Assembly (NCBI RefSeq): GCF_000576305.1
Contig: NZ_BAVZ01000004.1
Span: 186,001 to 250,000, forward strand
Length of the DNA stretch: 64,000 nt
DNA from: Paenibacillus pini JCM 16418
Lineage (GTDB): Bacteria; Bacillota; Bacilli; Paenibacillales; Paenibacillaceae
Reading direction: 5' to 3'
The first letter of the stretch is position 1; each line of letters starts with the position of its first letter. A program made the position numbers and the translations under genes. This document shows, in pieces, positions 57,243 to 64,000 of the stretch. The notes beneath the pieces were generated by a model that was not told the origin of the DNA, did no database searches, and saw nothing but the letters and a program-made list of their open reading frames with translations.

Positions 57243-57736
57243 CTACCCTTTAAGAACCAATGACATGATGCTATTACTGCCGGCAGTTACCGGACCGAAT
57301 GTCGTATCCAAACTTTCTACCTTATCTTCACTGTTCGTAATGATGATCGGCGTAATTACTGGATATCCAGCTGCTTGATCGCTTCAATATCGAACTCGAT
57401 TAGGGTTTGACCCGCTTTCACCTGATCACCCGTAGCAATGTGACTGGTAAATCCAACACCTTTGAGTCCTACCGTGTTAATTCCGATATGGAACAAAAAC
57501 TGTAGGCCATTCGAATCCTCAATAATCACTGCATGGTTCGATTTGATGACATGTGCAACGGTTCCGTCGAACGGAGCAATTAATTTACCTTCCGTTGGTT
57601 CAATGGCAATCCCTTTACCCATATGTCCACCTGCAAATGCTTCATCAGGTACCTTTTCTAAAGAGACTGCTTCACCAGTAACCGGGGATAGAATTTCGAT
57701 GGGTTGATTTTTCTTTGATTTCCATTTTGAGAACAT
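57243..57736 (-). CDS. crr: PTS EIIA component, glucose family, one frame break near 57380
   Basis: 164 residues when one base is restored. The EIIA(Glc) fold shows LSPVTGEAVSLEKVPDEAF, the active-site His region VIKSNHAVIIED and LFHIGINTVGL, with a second His in FTSHIATGDQV. The frame ends early after IKQ; adding one base gives AGYPVITPIIITNSEDKVES and the true end at 57243. Upstream gene of the PTS pair, separated by 41 bp from the EIICB gene. Phosphorylated by HPr, it passes phosphate to EIIB. Its expression is likely under CcpA through the cre site at 57833-57846. Confidence 0.87.
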
Positions 57737-57832
57737 TGTTGTTCCTCCTCATTGTTGTTTGTTTCGTACGTAAATTTTTAGCTCTTTCTCAATTATGTCC
57801 AGCAATGGATTAACTATGTTAGAGCGTTGCAC

Positions 57833-57846
57833 TGTAAGCGATTTCA
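57833..57846. promoter_or_regulatory. CcpA cre site upstream of the PTS genes
   Basis: TGTAAGCGATTTCA fits the cre consensus TGWNANCGNTNWCA at every fixed position on both strands. It lies 97 bp upstream of the EIIA start, so carbon catabolite control of this PTS is expected. Confidence 0.8.
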
Positions 57847-57939
57847 AATTGACTAATCATATCTATTCCATTTGGAATGCGGTACACCATAAACTGAATT
57901 CACGAGCGTATGCAACTCCTTCCTTCAAAATATGTCAAC

Positions 57940-57987
57940 AAAAAAAGCCAAGAATAGACTCCATTCAGGAAGTCGATTCTTGGCTCA
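57940..57987 (-). terminator. Intrinsic terminator of the second ger operon
   Basis: On the minus strand, AGCCAAGAATCGACT, a 10-base loop, AGTCTATTCTTGGCT, then TTTTTT. A single mismatch in the stem. Confidence 0.85.
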
Positions 57988-58076
57988 TGCCCAATTTAAA
58001 GGTAACACGCCACAAAGGTTATTCGTTTATGTGCCTATAATAAAACAACCTTAAGCATACGTCAATAGTAAATATC

Positions 58077-59204
58077 TCATTCATTTTGATTTTGCTTCTG
58101 TTCAGAGATTCCACGCATCCCCCTTATTCTTGCAATGACCAACAGAAGTACAGGAATAAATAGTCCAGGTAGAAGTGTGTAAATCGTATAGACATCCCGA
58201 TTAAACTCTTCGACTTCTGTCGTATTATTAGCTACCCATAAAGACAGCGGGAGCAATAGAAAAACTAAAGGAATCAATAAATATCGATAAGAGGTTACTT
58301 TAAATATTTGAACTGTGGCCAAGGTACAGACATACAAGCATAGACTCATTTTAACAAAGGTTGTACTCATCCAAATAATGCCTACAATGGCTTCCATTCG
58401 CTCTAATATCCGCTCAACATGTATTTCTTTAGCCATATCATAGACAACGTAAGGGGCGCGTGCAGTCATATCCACACCGAGTACCATAATGGTATATGCC
58501 GTTATTAATAAACTGGTCAATGGGGAAGCAACAATTCCTATGTAAAATAATTTTTTAGTCTTTTTTTTATCTTTTACAAACTTAAAAAGCATAAGAGCAA
58601 TTGCAGATTCCATTAGGGGAAATCCTAATACTGGATAAGTCCCCTTAATCGAAGGCATAATGCCGTTCGGAAAAACAGGTAGCAGATTACTAAATTGCGC
58701 TTTCGGAATGAGCAGTAGTGCCGTTAGAATAAATACTCCTAATGCGACGGGTAGTAAAATTTGCGCTGCTTTCCCAATGACTCCTAGACCCAGAAAAACG
58801 CCATAAAGTGCAGGAATAAGAAATGTTAAACTTAGTGCATCCAAAGGCGTTTGAATTAGAATTACCGAACCAATGAAATCGCTAACAACTCGAATAATAT
58901 ACCCACCTAGCATTAAATAATAAAGCAAATAGATACAACTTACGATGGTTCCGAGATAGGGTCCTACGATTTTTCGACTGTACTCAATGATTGTCTCATT
59001 AGGAAATCTGTAAGCCAAACTCATATATAGTGAAGCCAGTGCCAATTGAATGATCATGGCAATAACTAAGGTGAACCAAGCATCCTGTCCAGCGAGAAGA
59101 ACCATGAGATGGGGTTGAATTAATGCAGCAGTACCCACAGAGAACATATACATCAGCACAGCAAACTGAACGGATGAAATACTGCTTTCTTTATCCATTA
59201 TCAA
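58077..59204 (-). CDS. Spore germination protein, GerB family (second locus)
   Basis: 375 residues with about ten helices of the GerAB permease-like fold: SSVQFAVLMYMFSVGTAALIQ at the N-terminus, YLLYYLMLGGYIIRVVSDFI, FGN-like FPNGIMPSIKGTYPVLGFPLMES and a basic tail RIRGMRGISEQKQ. It overlaps the small D-like gene by 14 bp. Last gene of the operon, immediately before a terminator. It is distantly related to the GerB of the first locus at 12965-14053, so the two receptors probably recognise different germinants. Confidence 0.9.
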   Translation of the reverse strand: MIMDKESSISSVQFAVLMYMFSVGTAALIQPHLMVLLAGQDAWFTLVIAMIIQLALASLYMSLAYRFPNETIIEYSRKIVGPYLGTIVSCIYLLYYLMLGGYIIRVVSDFIGSVILIQTPLDALSLTFLIPALYGVFLGLGVIGKAAQILLPVALGVFILTALLLIPKAQFSNLLPVFPNGIMPSIKGTYPVLGFPLMESAIALMLFKFVKDKKKTKKLFYIGIVASPLTSLLITAYTIMVLGVDMTARAPYVVYDMAKEIHVERILERMEAIVGIIWMSTTFVKMSLCLYVCTLATVQIFKVTSYRYLLIPLVFLLLPLSLWVANNTTEVEEFNRDVYTIYTLLPGLFIPVLLLVIARIRGMRGISEQKQNQNE

Positions 59205-59451
59205 TATCCTCCATGATCCAACGTGCTACAGGTTTATATAGCGGTTCTATTCCTTTACTCAATAACTGGCTTAAGGTTGGCATAGGAACTTCAAAAAGAA
59301 GGAAAAGATACAGAGTTGTGCCCAGCGTCAAAATACTTAATGCTACAACAAGATCTTTCGTTTTCCCCTGCTGGAGCAAACTTTTCCACTCTAAAATACC
59401 TGTAATAACTGCTGCAATAATGATCCCAATCCAAATATACAATCTTGCCAC
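59191..59451 (-). CDS. Small two-helix membrane protein in the ger operon (D-subunit-like)
   Basis: 86 residues: helix 1 about residues 4-20 (YIWIGIIIAAVITGI), a basic loop QQGKTKDLVV, helix 2 about residues 36-55 (LSILTLGTTLYLFLLFEV), and a soluble tail. It lies between gerC (5 bp upstream) and gerB (overlap of 14 bp), so it is clearly co-translated. Some GerA-type operons carry a fourth small gene coding for a two-helix D subunit that modulates receptor function, and this fits by size, topology and place. Sequence similarity is not asserted. Confidence 0.75.
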   Translation of the reverse strand: MARLYIWIGIIIAAVITGILEWKSLLQQGKTKDLVVALSILTLGTTLYLFLLFEVPMPTLSQLLSKGIEPLYKPVARWIMEDIDNG

Positions 59452-59456
59452 CCCAT

Positions 59457-60683
59457 CTATCTATTTTTGTTTCTCGTTTTATTAAGGTAAGATTGGTTTC
59501 GGATACCTGTTGCTAGAATATCAACCTTGGCCTTTACGACAGTATTGATTTCTGGATATATGTTGCTCCATTCCTTACTATGCTCTCTCCAATACTTAGG
59601 ACTGGCTTGATAGATATAGCCACCATAACCCATAACATCACTATTCAACCGTCTTTGTAAAGTGTGCGCGCTTTCCGCAACTTGATCTTCAAGCTGTTTT
59701 TCTGCTTTTTTCTCAAGCCAAGCAATGGTTTGAGTATCCTGTACTCTTACTTTCGAGCTCTTTACCTCAAATATATGGGCCTTTTCTTCAATTTCAATGA
59801 CTACAACCGGCTTATTTCTGTATATATTGGCTTTTACTTTCGTCTTACTACGGAGCACCCCCAGAGATACCACATCCTCGCCATCCAAAGGTATATCAAT
59901 TTGGGATCTATTCATTTTTTTCTTTATAATCGTCAGCCCTAACGAGTCTTGTTCATTTAGAAAGCCTACAAGCTTTCCATCTTTAAAAATAGCCATACCA
60001 CCAAGTTTCAAATAGTTGGCAGGTTTAATCTGTTCGATATTGTCTTTTTTCTGAGCCTCCTCAGCATCGCCAATCAGTTCAATGCTTCCCGCTGCGGGCT
60101 GCTGTTTATCACTATCAAGAGATCGAATGAAATCCAACGCTTTAACGGGATACGTGACACCCTGCATTTTATTGTATGTTCGTACCATTTCATACATTTG
60201 CTTCACTGGAATTTTCTCCATCGTCGTAAGTGTTGTGAGGATATCTGCAGCAGTGCCATTCTTAGCAACTAGTATTTCGAAATCCGTACGTATTTCTGTG
60301 TCTCGATCTATTAGATCAAACATGGTTCCAATCCCTTTCCTCGCTAACTTCTCTCCAATAATCAGCACTTGATTATGTGAAAAGAACAATCTTCTAGACG
60401 TCTGTGAGTTCATGGACCTTACAGTATCAATTAACGTTTTTCCTTTACCTGTATACGTTGTAACTGGGATACTTCCAGCCCCACCTCCATTTTGACTGTC
60501 TGAGACCTGACTCGGAACAACAACTTGTAGAGTTACTACAACATGTCCAGGTTTATCCGGATCTTCGTCCATGCCGATGGCCATAACAACCGTTAATTGA
60601 TCCAAATATTTCACATCCCAGCAGCCACATAGAACTAGAATTAAGATGATTGAAACGATAACGGGACTAATGCCTCGAATCAT
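59457..60683 (-). CDS. Spore germination lipoprotein, GerC family (second locus)
   Basis: 408 residues from ATG 60683, with GGAG upstream. Signal peptide with lipobox LVLCGCWDV. GerC domains: QLTVVMAIGMDEDPDKPGHVV, the conserved SMNSQTSRRLFFSHNQVLIIG, ARKGIGTMFDLIDRDTEIRT and the C-terminal domain beginning GEDVVSLGVLRSKTKVKAN. Unlike the first locus, this copy has an intact frame. It is one base downstream of gerA. Confidence 0.92.
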   Translation of the reverse strand: MIRGISPVIVSIILILVLCGCWDVKYLDQLTVVMAIGMDEDPDKPGHVVVTLQVVVPSQVSDSQNGGGAGSIPVTTYTGKGKTLIDTVRSMNSQTSRRLFFSHNQVLIIGEKLARKGIGTMFDLIDRDTEIRTDFEILVAKNGTAADILTTLTTMEKIPVKQMYEMVRTYNKMQGVTYPVKALDFIRSLDSDKQQPAAGSIELIGDAEEAQKKDNIEQIKPANYLKLGGMAIFKDGKLVGFLNEQDSLGLTIIKKKMNRSQIDIPLDGEDVVSLGVLRSKTKVKANIYRNKPVVVIEIEEKAHIFEVKSSKVRVQDTQTIAWLEKKAEKQLEDQVAESAHTLQRRLNSDVMGYGGYIYQASPKYWREHSKEWSNIYPEINTVVKAKVDILATGIRNQSYLNKTRNKNR

Positions 60684-60684
60684 A

Positions 60685-62292
60685 TCAAGGTTTCTCCTTT
60701 GTCTGTTTTGCACTATAATTCTCGGGTTGACCGTCAGAACGAAATCGAACTGGATTTTTCTGATTTATTAATTTAGGGCGTTTCTTCATTTTGCTAAACG
60801 GGAACCGAAAAAAAGAGTCTTTCATATCACTCGTAACTAAGGGAGCATATGGAGCCATATACGGTACTTTTATTGATTTTAAACTGCATAGGTGGAGCAC
60901 TAATAATAATAAAAAAATAGATATTCCATACATGCCCAATATCGATGCAAAAATTAACAGAATAAATCGCAACATTCTTGCCGCAATTCCCATGTTGTAC
61001 GTAGGAGATACGAAACTTGCAATGGCAGTCAGGGAAACGACGATAACTGCCGCAGCAGATACAATTCCAGCCTCTACCGCAGCCTCACCAAGAACTAGTC
61101 CTCCTACAATTGAAATTGTACTTCCTACGGTTCTAGGCATACGTACACCCGCTTCTCGCAATACCTCAAATATAAGTTCCATAATGAACGTTTCCACAAC
61201 CGCAGGAAATGGAACCCCTTCTCTTTGAACAGCTAGTTTGAGTAACCATGATGTGGGAATCATTTCTTGATGGAAATTAATAATTGCGACGTAAAAGGAT
61301 GGTAACAGCAGCCCAATAACAAAAGAAATGTACCGTAAAACTCGAATTAAACTGCCAACATCGAATCGCTGATAGTAATCTTCCGCCGATTGAAAGAACA
61401 TATTAAATGTTGTTGGAACAAGGAGTACAAATGGAGTACCATCAACGAGTATAGCAACCCGTCCCTCCAGTAAATTTGCTGCAATGACGTCTGGTCGTTC
61501 GCTATTATAAATCGTTGGAAATAAGGTAACATGCGTCGTTTCTATAAGCTCCTCGATGTATCCCGATTCCAGAATTCCATCGATATCGATGGAGCCCAGA
61601 CGTTCTCTTACTTCTTGTACAATTTCTTCTTCAACGATCCCATGAATGTACATGATACCTACATCGGTTTGCGTAACTCTTCCGATCTGAGTTTCTTCGA
61701 GCCATAGATATGGACTTTTAATTTTTCTCCGTAACAGAGCGGTGTTGGTTCGAATGGACTCAGTAAACCCTTCCCGTGGCCCTCGTATAACCGTCTGCGC
61801 TGTTGGCTCTGACACCGATCGGCGTTCCCCACCTTTGGTACCTGCAGCAATTCCTTCTGCACAGCCATCGATGAATACAATCGTATCCCCTGATATCAGA
61901 TGCTGATACACCATTTTCCAATCGGTGAGAACATTAAGTTCACCAATCGTGAACGATTTTTCCTTGAGTACATTTAAGATATACTCTCCGTGTAATTCTT
62001 CCTTCGAAGGTATTTTTCCAATTTCATCCATTACGGTTTGAATCGTAAATTCTGATACAGAGGTTGTATCTGTCAATCCGTCTATATAAACAAAAGCTAC
62101 CGTTAAGTTTGGAGTTCCAGATACGATCTCTCGAGTAACTAGATCGTTGCTGTTACCAAGGTCCTCTTTCAGTTTTTTCAAATTCTTCTTGATATCACAA
62201 TCCATCTGCTCATTCTCAAAAGATCCGAAGTAGGGCTGATCCTTCTGCTGCATTTTCTTAGATCGTTTTTGAGAATTAGATGTGCCAGTCAC
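60685..62292 (-). CDS. Spore germination protein, GerA family (second locus)
   Basis: About 535 residues. Start placed at GTG 62292, with GGTGGGG upstream; an in-frame GTG at 62304 overlaps the ribosome site. N-terminal soluble domain with VIRGPREGFTESIRTNTALLRRKI and EGRVAILVDGTPFVLLVPT, then about five helices with MPRTVGSTISIVGGLVLGEAAVEAGIVS, seen in parts, and a C-terminal cytoplasmic tail rich in Lys/Pro. First gene of the operon gerA-gerC-D-gerB. This subunit probably forms the channel core of the receptor. Confidence 0.92.
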   Translation of the reverse strand: MTGTSNSQKRSKKMQQKDQPYFGSFENEQMDCDIKKNLKKLKEDLGNSNDLVTREIVSGTPNLTVAFVYIDGLTDTTSVSEFTIQTVMDEIGKIPSKEELHGEYILNVLKEKSFTIGELNVLTDWKMVYQHLISGDTIVFIDGCAEGIAAGTKGGERRSVSEPTAQTVIRGPREGFTESIRTNTALLRRKIKSPYLWLEETQIGRVTQTDVGIMYIHGIVEEEIVQEVRERLGSIDIDGILESGYIEELIETTHVTLFPTIYNSERPDVIAANLLEGRVAILVDGTPFVLLVPTTFNMFFQSAEDYYQRFDVGSLIRVLRYISFVIGLLLPSFYVAIINFHQEMIPTSWLLKLAVQREGVPFPAVVETFIMELIFEVLREAGVRMPRTVGSTISIVGGLVLGEAAVEAGIVSAAAVIVVSLTAIASFVSPTYNMGIAARMLRFILLIFASILGMYGISIFLLLLVLHLCSLKSIKVPYMAPYAPLVTSDMKDSFFRFPFSKMKKRPKLINQKNPVRFRSDGQPENYSAKQTKEKP

Positions 62293-62377
62293 GGAAGTCC
62301 CCACCTTGTTGTTTGATACTTGTTATGATTCCCAAATTCAAATCAATAATCCAATTTTATGCATTTGTGTAGCAACG

Positions 62378-62411
62378 TAAAAAAGACGGGAGCAATCGCT
62401 CTCCGTCTGTA
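62378..62411 (-). terminator. Intrinsic terminator of the two-component operon
   Basis: On the minus strand, AGACGGAGAGC, loop GATT, GCTCCCGTCT, then TTTTTT; one bulged base in the stem. Confidence 0.85.
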
Positions 62412-62422
62412 AACAGTATTTT

Positions 62423-63097
62423 TTATTCTTTCCGCCTATTAAACAAACCTTGCTTACGGCTCGCAAGTCCCTTTTCCATTGCATATCGGGTCAATTGAAC
62501 TCGGTTCTCCAGATGAAGCTTCTGTAAAATATTCTTCAAGTGATTCTTAACTGTCTGATCGGATATATGGAGCTGGCTTCCAATCTCTTTATTCGTAAGA
62601 CCTGATGAAACCCAGCTTAAAATTTCACGTTCGCGTGTCGTCAGCGTCTCATGCTGTTCTCTGCTCGGAAGAGATAAAGGGAATTCCTGTAGTATTCGAG
62701 TAGCTAACTCTCGGCTCAGCGCGGCTTCATCACTCATCATTGCGCGTAAATATTCAATCCATGTTGATGATGATAAATTTTTAAGCAAATATCCCTGAGC
62801 TCCCTGTTTCAGAGCCTCAAATAAATAAGAAGCATCATCGGAGACAGTCATCATTACGATTTTGACATAGGGGTATCGCAGCTTAATCTGCCTTGTTGCT
62901 TCAAGTCCCCCCATCCCTTGCATTTGAATGTCCATCAGAATTAAGTCTGGCATAAGACTATCCGTGAGCTTCAGTGCCTCCTCACCACTCTGTGCCATGC
63001 CAACAATTTCGAATGTCTGATCGGCAGCCAGTATTTCAGACACCGCTTCTCTCGCATGAGCTGAATCATCTGTTACTAGCACTCTGAATGAATTCAC
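62423..63097 (-). CDS. NarL/FixJ-family response regulator
   Basis: 224 residues. Receiver domain with the phosphoacceptor Asp in PDLILMDIQMQGMGG and Thr in IVMMTVSDDA; the acidic pair is VTDDSAHA. The LuxR-type helix-turn-helix is LTTREREILSWVSSGLTNKE followed by IGSQLHISDQTVKNHLKNIL. It overlaps the histidine kinase gene by 4 bp. Target genes are unknown; the nearby ger operon is separated by a terminator. Confidence 0.95.
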   Translation of the reverse strand: MNSFRVLVTDDSAHAREAVSEILAADQTFEIVGMAQSGEEALKLTDSLMPDLILMDIQMQGMGGLEATRQIKLRYPYVKIVMMTVSDDASYLFEALKQGAQGYLLKNLSSSTWIEYLRAMMSDEAALSRELATRILQEFPLSLPSREQHETLTTREREILSWVSSGLTNKEIGSQLHISDQTVKNHLKNILQKLHLENRVQLTRYAMEKGLASRKQGLFNRRKE

Positions 63098-63930
63098 AGA
63101 GAATCAGCCTCCTTATTAATTTCGATCCGACTTCCACGTTCCAATGCTATGATTTTTATACCCCATTGTAATTCTTCTGCCCGTTCTTTCATTATGCGTA
63201 GTCCATAACGATCACTCAAATCGAAAGGATTCTGGGTTATTCCTTTGCCATTATCATCAATGTGAACCTGCCAAGATTGACCTTCACCTTGCCCACTTAC
63301 AGCTACTTGCGTAGCTTGAGCATGTTTATGAATATTCATTAGAGCTTCACGAATACATGCAAGCAGCTCCACTTTCTCCTTGGTACTCAGCACTGTGTCT
63401 GGAATGGACCACTCGATTCTAGGGGATACCAGCGTCTCTTTAGCCGTATGTTCAATTCTAGACTTCATGGTATCTTCATAAACAGGCTCATGAATTGCAG
63501 ATGGAAAGCGTAAATTTGCGATGGATTGACGCACATATCGGTTCACTTCATGTACCGTTTTGCGAATATCCCGAAAACGCTCCTGTTCTGAAAGACTGGA
63601 CTTCCCAGATTCGGCCTTGTCAATTTTGACAGACAATAAAAATAAGGATTGTGCGATTCCATCGTGCAGCTCGCGTGCGATAAGATCTCTTGCCTGAACG
63701 GAAGCCTTCTCGGCTCGTTCCTTATTTAATTCTTCCTGCACATGTTCAAGTAACCGAAATAAGCGGCTGAGTAACGTAATACTGATTAAAAATACAAAAA
63801 TTGGAGATAAGATATTACCAGCATCCATTGAAATATAAGGCATCAAGAACGTATGTCGCATATATTCCCATAACCCTACCGCTAGCGTGGGCAGAATGAT
63901 AATCATCCACTTTATTTGTTTATATGACAT
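63094..63930 (-). CDS. Sensor histidine kinase, HisKA_3 type (NarX/DesK/LiaS-like)
   Basis: 278 residues. Two N-terminal membrane helices (about residues 9-25 and 41-58) with a short external loop, a coiled coil, the phosphoacceptor helix LIARELHDGIAQSLFLLSVK with its His, and a compact HATPase_c with EALMNIHKHAQATQV and IDDNGKGI. The sensor region is very small, so signal sensing is likely in the membrane. It pairs with the downstream response regulator (ATGA overlap). The ribosome site is GGAGG before the ATG at 63930. Confidence 0.93.
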   Translation of the reverse strand: MSYKQIKWMIIILPTLAVGLWEYMRHTFLMPYISMDAGNILSPIFVFLISITLLSRLFRLLEHVQEELNKERAEKASVQARDLIARELHDGIAQSLFLLSVKIDKAESGKSSLSEQERFRDIRKTVHEVNRYVRQSIANLRFPSAIHEPVYEDTMKSRIEHTAKETLVSPRIEWSIPDTVLSTKEKVELLACIREALMNIHKHAQATQVAVSGQGEGQSWQVHIDDNGKGITQNPFDLSDRYGLRIMKERAEELQWGIKIIALERGSRIEINKEADSL

Positions 63931-64000
63931 TGCTTCCTCCTGAAATTCATGAGTTAAATTCCGTAAATAATTCCTATCGTATATTGTAGCATGAGCTGAG

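Larger units (their letters stand above)
57737..58076. other. Intergenic region, 340 bp
   Basis: It contains the 5' region of the PTS EIIA gene with a cre site, and the terminator of the second ger operon at 57940-57987. GGAGGA precedes the EIIA start. No RAT antiterminator could be recognised. Confidence 0.7.

Noticed and set aside
15567..57736. Programmed ribosomal frameshifting as the cause of the frame breaks
   Set aside because: None of the break points has a slippery heptamer with a downstream structure, and the affected families are not known to use frameshifting.
62293..62345. Sigma-G-type promoter before the second gerA
   Set aside because: Fragments such as TGAATT and CATAACA occur but the spacing is wrong, so I do not call it.

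Overview
This window comes from a low-to-mid GC, endospore-forming Firmicute, most likely Paenibacillus or a close relative. The evidence is two GerA-type germinant receptor loci, a spore-coat transglutaminase (tgl), an SLH-domain GH18 protein, a bacillithiol transferase, CcpA- and LacI-type control sites, a futalosine-pathway pair (mqnB-mqnD), strong AGGAGG-like ribosome sites and some GTG/TTG starts. It reads as ordinary chromosome. I see no insertion sequence, prophage, CRISPR array, tRNA or rRNA.

Layout. 0-2.6 kb: the 5' part of a YhgE/Pip membrane protein (running off the left edge), its TetR regulator, and two matching 27-bp operators. 2.8-8.6 kb: a soluble hybrid histidine kinase of about 1,915 residues with a long HAMP array and three receiver domains. 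8.7-12.8 kb: a DHA2 drug exporter divergent from a MarR regulator, a nitroreductase and a MurB-like protein. 13-16.7 kb: a gerB-gerA-gerC operon. 17.3-18.9 kb: mqnB-mqnD. 19-26.7 kb: malic enzyme, LOR-fold protein, GNAT, HNH protein, ddl next to a MocR regulator, OsmC and a radical SAM protein. 26.9-34.8 kb: tgl, a chemoreceptor, TetR, SDR, glycosyltransferase, folD under a ZTP riboswitch, and a cell-wall amidase. 35-45.7 kb: alcohol dehydrogenase, EamA transporter, a BNR-repeat lipoprotein, bstA, the SLH-GH18 protein, acetyltransferases, and an ECF sigma/DUF4179 pair. 45.8-48.8 kb: a SAM methyltransferase behind a 9-codon leader ORF, an FGE-family protein, a lipoprotein and a GNAT. 48.9-54.3 kb: an L-fucose operon (fucI-fucK-fucA) divergent from a LacI regulator with paired operators. 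54.3-57.8 kb: ktrB and a GlcNAc-type PTS (EIIA, EIICB) with a cre site. 58-62.3 kb: a second germinant receptor operon, gerA-gerC-(small D-like protein)-gerB. 62.4-63.9 kb: a NarL-type two-component system.

Ten genes are interrupted by eleven frame breaks: yhgE, the hybrid kinase, the first gerC, mqnD (twice), ddl, the second tetR, eamA, bstA, fucI and the PTS EIIA gene. Every one is repaired by adding a single base, and none by removing one. Family-conserved protein continues in the new frame each time. Systematic base-loss errors in the assembly explain this better than mass pseudogenisation, so these genes are annotated here as full-length spans with a frame break.

The least conventional regulatory feature is upstream of the methyltransferase at 45868-46617. 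It has a promoter, a 9-codon ORF with an ideal ribosome site, and a downstream RNA segment that can pair with the methyltransferase ribosome site, as in translation-attenuated antibiotic resistance genes. The other clear regulatory elements are the ZTP riboswitch with its terminator before folD, the TATGAC-N15-GTCATA operators of the TetR/YhgE pair, the GTTAYCGATAAC operators of the fucose locus and the cre box before the PTS genes.
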